From contig JAGLDN010000147.1 in the NCBI GenBank assembly GCA_023145575.1, forward strand, positions 1-21,574: a stretch of 21,574 nt of DNA, written 5' to 3'. Of the stretch, positions 16,145 through 21,574 are shown in pieces; within the stretch, counting starts at the first letter, position 1; each line of letters begins with the position of its first letter. Source of the DNA: Psychromonas sp. GTDB lineage: Bacteria > Pseudomonadota > Gammaproteobacteria > Enterobacterales > Psychromonadaceae. Below the pieces are notes generated by a model. The model was not told the origin of the DNA, ran no database searches, and saw nothing but the letters and a program-made list of their open reading frames with translations. The position numbers were made by a program, and so were the translations under genes.

Positions 16145-16972
16145 ATGCGAATTATGGGAAAAATTTTAGGTGCTCTTTTTGGCTATATGTTTGGTCATGT
16201 GATAGGGATGATATTTGGTATATGGTTAGGGCATAAATTTGATCGTGCACGCTCTCTAAATTTTAATATGCAGCAAGGTATTTTTGGACAATCTGCTTCA
16301 AGCCAAGAAAAACAAAAGTTATTCTTTTATACAACCTTTTCGGTGATGGGTCACCTTGCTAAGCTTAAAGGTAAAATAACACAAACTGATATTCAGGTTG
16401 CCAATACCTTTATGGATCAAATGCGTTTGCAAGGTCTTGCTCGCGAAAATGCACAAAAAGCATTTGCAGATGGTAAATCGGCTGAATTTCCCTTGCATGA
16501 GAAAGTGAGCGAATTTGCAGAAAGGATGGGCAGAGATCGCAATGTAATTAAAATGTTTTTAGCTATTCAAGTGCAGGTGGCCTATGCAGATGGATATATT
16601 GACGATAAAGAAATCAGTATTTTATATGCTATTACGGAACAATTGGGCTTGTATCGGATTGATTTGGATCGATTAATTAAAATGATAGAAGCCCAGCGTT
16701 ATTTTCATCAAGGCGGTAAAGGTCAATATAGCGGGCAAACGGCCAAACAAAAAGAAACAAGTATTGAAGGGGCATACAGCGTACTTGGCATTGATAAAAC
16801 AGCAACTGATAAAGAAGTTAAGCGCGCTTATCTTAAATTAATGAGTCAAAATCATCCAGACAAACTTGCCTCGAAAGGTTTACCTGAAGAGATGATGATC
16901 CTCGCTAATGAAAAAGCACAAGACATTCAAAAATCCTATGAGATATTACGCAAAGAGAGGGGGCTTAAATAA
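16145..16972 (+). CDS. djlA: Membrane-anchored co-chaperone DjlA
   Basis: 275 residues. A DnaJ-type co-chaperone tethered to the inner membrane, working with DnaK on the cytoplasmic side. The N-terminal helix is glycine-rich (ILGALFGYMFGHVIGMIFGI) and followed by GHKFDRARS, as in E. coli DjlA. A TerB-like central domain (about 55-185) includes QVAYADGYIDDKE. The C-terminal J domain starts about 207 (AYSVLGIDKTATDKEVKRAY), with the HPD at 237-239 that stimulates DnaK ATPase. An alternative start at Met4 (MGKILGAL) would fit the family equally well. The neighbouring lptD, read divergently, is the usual partner. Confidence 0.95.
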   Translation: MRIMGKILGALFGYMFGHVIGMIFGIWLGHKFDRARSLNFNMQQGIFGQSASSQEKQKLFFYTTFSVMGHLAKLKGKITQTDIQVANTFMDQMRLQGLARENAQKAFADGKSAEFPLHEKVSEFAERMGRDRNVIKMFLAIQVQVAYADGYIDDKEISILYAITEQLGLYRIDLDRLIKMIEAQRYFHQGGKGQYSGQTAKQKETSIEGAYSVLGIDKTATDKEVKRAYLKLMSQNHPDKLASKGLPEEMMILANEKAQDIQKSYEILRKERGLK

Positions 16973-17494
16973 ATGCTTGCTTCGATATTTAAACGTTACA
17001 CTTTAAACGTTGTTTTTGTTTTTGGATTAATCATTGGTATGCAACTTCCTAACTTTTTAGCACAATATGAATTGCGCCTAGATGCTCATTATATTGAATC
17101 TAAAAATCAATTATTACAATATCAAACATTAGCCAGTTTATTATTTAATGGTGATATTAACGCATTAATACAAAAACACAAAGACAGTCATGTTGCAGTT
17201 TTTAAAGCGGAAGTGTTGGTTATCGAAAATACGTTAAATCGTTTTAATGCGTTACAGCAAGAAAAGGACGATTTAAAAGGTAGTATATTGCATAAGCTTT
17301 ATTTTTTAATTACCAAAATACATACACCTCTTTTTAAAGAAACCAGCTTAAGTTACAAGGCCGAAATAGTACTGAATCAGGATGCAATTCTTATGGGCTT
17401 GGTGTTAGCATTATTTAGCTCTGTATTTTGTGAATTGTTGTTTTTTGTTCTCACCTTTTTAAAAGCAAAAAAAACACGTCTAAACAATGCTTAA
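16973..17494 (+). CDS. DUF2937-like small inner-membrane protein, function unknown
   Basis: 173 residues. The ATG follows the djlA stop with no gap, so it is in operon with djlA. Two hydrophobic segments: about 10-30 (NVVFVFGLIIGMQLPNFL) and about 138-163 (MGLVLALFSSVFCELLFFVL). Between them is a hydrophilic helix-rich stretch. The pattern VFGLIIG.QLPNFL.QYELRLDAH near the N terminus matches what I recall of the DUF2937 family; that assignment is from memory of the family's look. No catalytic residues are apparent. Confidence 0.75.
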   Translation: MLASIFKRYTLNVVFVFGLIIGMQLPNFLAQYELRLDAHYIESKNQLLQYQTLASLLFNGDINALIQKHKDSHVAVFKAEVLVIENTLNRFNALQQEKDDLKGSILHKLYFLITKIHTPLFKETSLSYKAEIVLNQDAILMGLVLALFSSVFCELLFFVLTFLKAKKTRLNNA

Positions 17495-17528
17495 ATAGTT
17501 ATTGATATTAATCATGAAAAAGAATGTT

Positions 17529-17625
17529 TAATACCAATTACAATAAATAGCTTTTCTTTTTTACTGCTTAAAATAACTTACTTCTGCGTAAAATTTAGAT
17601 TACATACTTAATGCAATTGGTATTA
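17529..17625. mobile_element. 97-bp inverted-repeat element (MITE-like)
   Basis: Starts TAATACCAATTACA (17529-17542) and ends TGCAATTGGTATTA (17612-17625), which is the inverted repeat with one mismatch in 14. The interior is AT-rich and non-coding. TAATACCAATT-ended short elements are common between genes in marine gammaproteobacteria. It sits between the DUF2937-like gene and dapD. Confidence 0.75.
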
Positions 17626-17715
17626 CGTAGCGTTGGCTTTCGACCCTTGCCGATGGGGCAGGTCAACTTGATTTAGCATGAGTATATTAAGCAAAACAGT
17701 GAATCATTTTAATCA

Positions 17716-17752
17716 GTAAGATTGATAAGTTATTTAATTTTATTGATCTTAC
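17716..17752 (+). promoter_or_regulatory. RNA hairpin just upstream of the dapD ribosome site
   Basis: GTAAGATTGATAA (17716-17728) can pair with TTATTGATCTTAC (17740-17752) as RNA in a 13-bp stem with two G.U pairs and an 11-base loop. The stem ends four bases before the CGGAG ribosome site (17757-17761). If transcribed it could affect translation or mRNA stability of dapD, or the dyad could be a DNA operator. It lacks a T-run, so it is not a standard terminator, and it does not look like the lysine riboswitch. Confidence 0.4.
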
Positions 17753-17769
17753 AATACGGAGCTAAATAA

Positions 17770-18801
17770 ATGTCTACATTTGCACTTGGTTTTGGTACAG
17801 CTACCAAAAATCTTGATAACAAAATTATTGAAGTTTTTTTCCCCTACCCAATATTAAATCCGAGCGACGATCTTGTTGCAGTTGTTGCCGCAATAACTGA
17901 CTATCAAGGGGGCAACCAAAGCCTCGAAGTTACTACAGAGGTTGCAGAGCAACTTACCGCAGCATTTTCTGGTGAAAAACATAATAACAACGCGGATTTC
18001 GCACAGGCAGGATCTCAATCAACACAACTGCTCGTGCTAACTATATTAGAAATAGATAACGCGCCTAAAACAGTTGCGGAAGCTTACCTCAAATTACAGC
18101 TTATTTCTCATCGCTTAGTTAAGCCTCATGGCTTAATACTCGATGGTATTTTTAATGTTTTACATAACATTGCATGGACGAATAAGGGGGCAATAGATTT
18201 GCCCGAGCTTGCGCAACATCAAATTGAAGCGCGCTTAAAAGGTGAAACAATTACCGTTGATTGTGTTGATAAATTCCCCAAAATGGTCGATTACATTGTG
18301 CCATCGGGAGTACGTATCGCAGATGCTTCGCGTGTACGTCTAGGGGCATATGTTGGTAGGGGCACAACTGTTATGCATGAAGGCTTTATCAACTTCAATG
18401 CTGGAACCGCAGGGGTTAGCATGGTTGAAGGGCGTATTTCTGCTGGTGTTATGGTTGCACACAAAACCGATATCGGTGGCGGAGCATCGATTATGGGTAC
18501 ATTAAGTGGCGGTGGTGAAATGGTTATTTCAATTGGTGAAGCTTGCCTATTAGGCGCAAATTCAGGGCTTGGAATTCCACTAGGTGATCGTTGTACTATA
18601 GAGGCAGGTTTATATGTCACAGCAGGATCCAAAATTAAATTAATCGATAAAGAAGGTAATGTATCTAGTTTTTTAAAAGCACACGAACTGGCAAATAAAA
18701 ATGACTTGTTATTTAGAAGAAACTCAACGACAGGCGAAATTGAATGTCTGGTGAACAAAAGTGCCGTGGAACTAAACAACATGCTACATTGTAATGAATA
18801 G
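17770..18801 (+). CDS. dapD: 2,3,4,5-tetrahydropyridine-2,6-dicarboxylate N-succinyltransferase
   Basis: 343 residues, the longer DapD type found in Pseudomonas and Vibrio relatives rather than the 274-residue E. coli form. Transfers succinyl from succinyl-CoA to tetrahydrodipicolinate in the diaminopimelate/lysine pathway. Residues 1-170 form the N-terminal domain. From about 172 (MVDYIVPSGVRIADASRVRL) comes the left-handed beta-helix of hexapeptide repeats, with FNAGTAGVSMVEGRISAGV, GGGASIMGTLSGGG and LLGANSGLGIPLGD. A CGGAG ribosome site stands 8 bases before the ATG. The gene stands alone and converges on proBA. Confidence 0.95.
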   Translation: MSTFALGFGTATKNLDNKIIEVFFPYPILNPSDDLVAVVAAITDYQGGNQSLEVTTEVAEQLTAAFSGEKHNNNADFAQAGSQSTQLLVLTILEIDNAPKTVAEAYLKLQLISHRLVKPHGLILDGIFNVLHNIAWTNKGAIDLPELAQHQIEARLKGETITVDCVDKFPKMVDYIVPSGVRIADASRVRLGAYVGRGTTVMHEGFINFNAGTAGVSMVEGRISAGVMVAHKTDIGGGASIMGTLSGGGEMVISIGEACLLGANSGLGIPLGDRCTIEAGLYVTAGSKIKLIDKEGNVSSFLKAHELANKNDLLFRRNSTTGEIECLVNKSAVELNNMLHCNE

Positions 18802-18946
18802 ATATTGCGCGCATTAAGATTCAATGCTGAAATTTTTTAATTATTAATTCAAATTTACGAGGGAATACTTGGTCTATCTGAGTAAATTTAACGCAGATAG
18901 GCGCAAAAACAACAGGATTGGGAAGTGTCTTTCGGCAGAGATCAAG

Positions 18947-20194
18947 TTAATTACGGATCAAATGATCACCAATCCCAATCCATTTATAAGTCGTTAATTC
19001 TTGCAGGCCCATTGGTCCACGTGCATGTAATTTTTGCGTAGAAACAGCAACTTCCGCACCTAAACCGAATTGACTACCATCTGTAAAGCGTGTACTTGCA
19101 TTAACATAAACAGCCGCAGAATTAACATGATCGATAAACTGATTAGCGATGCTTAAATCATTGGTCAAGATACCATCTGAATGCTGCGTGCTGTGCTTTT
19201 TGATATGTACTAACGCTTCATTCAACCCTGAAATAACCTTAACCCCTAAATTTAATGATAGCCATTCTTTATCGAAATCCCCTAGCTGGGCATCAATGGC
19301 TGGATATTGTAAATATTGTTTTGCTTTTTTATCGGCAATTAATGTCACGCCTAATGGTATTAAATGCTTGGCAAGTTTGTTAAGAAAGGTTGCTGCAATA
19401 CATTCGTCCACTAGGAGGGTGTCTAGCGCATTACAAACACTTGGACGCTGTACCTTCGCATTTTCGATGATCGCTAATGCTTTATCTAGGTCTGCTGTTG
19501 TATGAACATATAAATGACAAATACCAACACCGCCAATGATAACGGGGATCGTACTGTTTTCTTTGCAAAATTGTTGTAAGCCAGAATTGCCGCGCGGGAT
19601 GATCATGTCAACAAATTGATCCATTTTCAATAACTCAGCAATCAGAGAACGATCTGTATTTTCAATGTATTGAACACAGGTTTTAGGTAGATTGCAATGT
19701 ATTAGTGCTTGTTGAATAATATCGACTAAAATTAAATTAGTATTTATCGTTTCTTTTCCTCCGCGTAAGATGCAGGCATTACCCGTTTTCAAACAAAGCG
19801 CTGCAATATCAATGGTTACATTTGGACGTGCCTCATAAATCACGCCAATAACACCGATTGGGACACGACGCTTACATAGCTTTAAGCCGTTTTCGAGTAA
19901 TTTACTATCAAACTCTTCGCCAACGGGATCAGCAAGCGTTGCAATACCATGTAAATCAACAATTATAGCGGCTAGGCGTGGTGCATCTATCAATAAACGA
20001 TCTAATAACGCATTTGATATCCCTGCATTTTTAGCCGCCTCGATATCAAGTCGATTGGCTGCTACAATTTTGCTTGTATTTTCTTTCAGTGCTGTTGAAA
20101 TCGCCACTAAAACATTATTTTTATCTTTGCTTTTTATCAGCGCTAAAACATCGCTTGCTTGCTGTGCTAGCTGCCCCATTTCATTTAAAGTCAT
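18947..20194 (-). CDS. proA: Gamma-glutamyl phosphate reductase (proline synthesis)
   Basis: 415 residues from ATG 20194. Reduces gamma-glutamyl phosphate with NADPH to glutamate semialdehyde. The open frame reaches a TTG at 20206, but the ATG 12 bases on gives the usual family start (MTLNEMGQLAQQAS) and has GGAA at ribosome-site distance. Motifs: VPIGVIGVIYEARPNVTIDI, KTGNACILRGGKE, IIPRGNSGL, the catalytic Cys254 in QRPSVCNALDT, and the C-terminal ARGPMGLQELTTYKW. It follows proB by about a dozen bases. Convergent with dapD; a CTATCTG...CAGATAG inverted repeat (18874-18900) lies in the gap without a T-run. Confidence 0.97.
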   Translation of the reverse strand: MTLNEMGQLAQQASDVLALIKSKDKNNVLVAISTALKENTSKIVAANRLDIEAAKNAGISNALLDRLLIDAPRLAAIIVDLHGIATLADPVGEEFDSKLLENGLKLCKRRVPIGVIGVIYEARPNVTIDIAALCLKTGNACILRGGKETINTNLILVDIIQQALIHCNLPKTCVQYIENTDRSLIAELLKMDQFVDMIIPRGNSGLQQFCKENSTIPVIIGGVGICHLYVHTTADLDKALAIIENAKVQRPSVCNALDTLLVDECIAATFLNKLAKHLIPLGVTLIADKKAKQYLQYPAIDAQLGDFDKEWLSLNLGVKVISGLNEALVHIKKHSTQHSDGILTNDLSIANQFIDHVNSAAVYVNASTRFTDGSQFGLGAEVAVSTQKLHARGPMGLQELTTYKWIGIGDHLIRN

Positions 20195-20206
20195 ATTTTG
20201 TTCCAA

Positions 20207-21316
20207 TTACCTATACAGGAGGACTAAATCATCACGATGAATAACTACTTTACCATGTTCAAAGCCCAATATATTTTCTATTTCATTGGAGTGTAAGCCT
20301 TTAATTTTTATTATATCATATGATTTATAACGAACAAGACCGCGTGCTATTTCTTTGTTAGTATCATTTAAAATAGTCACAATTTGACCACGAGAAAAGT
20401 GTTTATTAACTGAGATAATACCTTTTGCAAGTAAGCTACTCCCCATTTTAATAATTGCAGTTTCAGTGCCATGATCAACGATGATTTCCCCCATGCTTGT
20501 TGATCCTGCAAAAATCCAATTCTTACGTGTTTCTAAGCGGGAGTTTTGCGTTATAAATCGCGTTCCCACTGATTTGTTGCTAAGCGCATCAATGATGACT
20601 TGTTTTCGTTCTCCAGATGCAATAGTAACTTCAATACCCGCGCGATGTGCAACTGAAGCCGCCTCAATTTTAGTGGCCATTCCTCCCGTACCTAAATTCC
20701 CAATACTAGCTCCTGCTAGAGCATAAATTTCATCTGTTATTTCTGTTATTTCTGTGATCAATATTGCATCGGAGTTAATGCGTGGATCGGCACTAAGTAA
20801 ACCTTGTTGATCTGTCAATAATAATAATTGATCAGCATCTGCTAGTAAAGCAACTAATGCAGACAGGTTATCATTATCCCCGACTTTTATTTCACTTGTT
20901 GCAACTGCATCATTTTCGTTGATAATAGGAATGATGCGATGCTTTAGTAATGTTTTTAATGTATCTCGAGCATTTAAAAAGCGCCCATGATCATCAAAGT
21001 CTGCACGCGTTAATAGCATCTGACCGACATGCAAATTATATATTTGAAAAAGGTTTTCCCATTCTCGTATTAATTGTCCTTGACCAACGGCGGCTAACAT
21101 CTGCTTATTTTCAATAGTTAGCTTTATATCTGGCATATTAAGGTGTTCTTTTCCAGCTGCAATGGCACCAGATGTTACCACGACGATATGATGACCTTGT
21201 TGATGTAATATTGCACATTGTCTTACAATTTCAACCATTTGCGCGCGATTAAGTTTAGAAGTCCTATTGGTTAATACACTTGTCCCAAGTTTTATGACAA
21301 CGGTTTTTATTGGCAT
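20207..21316 (-). CDS. proB: Glutamate 5-kinase (proline synthesis)
   Basis: 369 residues, as in E. coli (367). Phosphorylates glutamate, the first and feedback-controlled step of proline synthesis; its unstable product passes to ProA, encoded next. The amino-acid kinase domain (1 to about 255) has VVIKLGTSVLT, VVTSGAIAAG, IINENDAVAT with GDNDNLSALVA, and LGTGGMATKIEAA. A C-terminal PUA domain (about 275-355) is intact. An AGGG ribosome site lies about 8 bases before the ATG. A short tandem duplication in the DNA (about 20735-20758, units of TTATTTCTG) gives the ITEITEIT run near residue 190. Confidence 0.97.
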   Translation of the reverse strand: MPIKTVVIKLGTSVLTNRTSKLNRAQMVEIVRQCAILHQQGHHIVVVTSGAIAAGKEHLNMPDIKLTIENKQMLAAVGQGQLIREWENLFQIYNLHVGQMLLTRADFDDHGRFLNARDTLKTLLKHRIIPIINENDAVATSEIKVGDNDNLSALVALLADADQLLLLTDQQGLLSADPRINSDAILITEITEITDEIYALAGASIGNLGTGGMATKIEAASVAHRAGIEVTIASGERKQVIIDALSNKSVGTRFITQNSRLETRKNWIFAGSTSMGEIIVDHGTETAIIKMGSSLLAKGIISVNKHFSRGQIVTILNDTNKEIARGLVRYKSYDIIKIKGLHSNEIENILGFEHGKVVIHRDDLVLLYR

Positions 21317-21574
21317 TGTTAAGCCCTTTTTGTATATTCGTAATGAGTATCATCCAAAGTTACTTCATAATGTTCTATAAAGAATGATCTCTGATGACAG
21401 AACGTGACATAGAATTTGTGTTAAAATAGATAGTGTTTATTCTCTTGAAACGACAGGGCGAGAGTTGTCATCTTGTCAATAAAAAAACATTGCTTGTGCC
21501 CCGCAGGGCAAGGCAACTAGTAACAAGCTGCGTTGTTATAAAATTTCTATGTAGAATAACTATTTAGGAATTAA
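21317..21574. other. Upstream region of proB to window end
   Basis: No ORF is supported on either strand. It should hold the proBA promoter, but no hexamer pair at proper spacing is convincing. Around 21490-21530 a small GC-rich hairpin (TGCCCCGCAGGGCA) sits in an otherwise AT-rich stretch and could be part of another dispersed repeat, which cannot be tested within this window. Confidence 0.3.

Noticed and set aside
17641..17769. Lysine riboswitch upstream of dapD
   Set aside because: The leader is too short and lacks the multi-helix junction expected; only one simple hairpin is present.
18874..18900. CTATCTG...CAGATAG as a dapD/proA bidirectional terminator
   Set aside because: Seven-base arms, a 13-base loop and no T-run on either side; too weak to call.
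20195..20206. TTG start for proA at 20206
   Set aside because: ATG 20194 has a GGAA site and matches the usual N terminus of the family.

Overview
The window is AT-rich DNA from a marine-type gammaproteobacterium. The gene order lptD-surA-pdxA-rsmA-apaH with djlA beside it, the long (343-residue) form of DapD, a DUF2937-type gene after djlA, and TAATACCAATT-type inverted-repeat elements all suggest the Alteromonadales, something like Psychromonas or Moritella. The genus is an inference; no rRNA is present to settle it.

Left part (1-3392) is decayed, accessory DNA. A nonribosomal peptide synthetase gene reads leftwards off the window edge. It is broken by a frameshift, an internal deletion and loss of the carrier-domain serine region. 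Next comes a degenerate repeat element (about 802-1217), then a transposase pseudogene in at least four frame segments (1503-2389). After these lies one intact-looking ORF (2468-3034) with a Cys-His-Asp arrangement like papain/transglutaminase-type cysteine hydrolases, a candidate effector or toxin. Positions 3035-3392 hold nothing I can name.

Middle part (3393-8629): a two-gene RND efflux operon on the minus strand (membrane fusion protein, then permease, overlapping by one base) is divergent from mazG. The shared intergenic region carries nine copies of an 11-bp repeat whose A-tracts are spaced about one helical turn apart. mazG is split by a single-base frameshift at a run of T; both halves are otherwise well conserved.

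Core part (8803-15207): the outer-membrane biogenesis and housekeeping operon on the minus strand, lptD, surA, pdxA, rsmA, apaH, with overlaps or 10-bp gaps. The usual apaG between rsmA and apaH is absent. LptD and SurA work together in outer-membrane assembly; PdxA, RsmA and ApaH are co-transcribed passengers in vitamin B6 synthesis, ribosome maturation and Ap4A turnover.

Right part (15208-21574): a 900-bp divergent intergenic region holds a second copy of the repeat element, this one well preserved with terminal inverted repeats, a 13-bp-arm palindrome and a tiny ORF shared with the left copy. Then djlA and a small membrane protein gene, a 97-bp inverted-repeat element, and dapD (lysine/peptidoglycan precursor synthesis) with a 13-bp RNA hairpin just before its ribosome site. 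Convergent to dapD, the proBA operon (proline synthesis) runs leftwards from near the window end.
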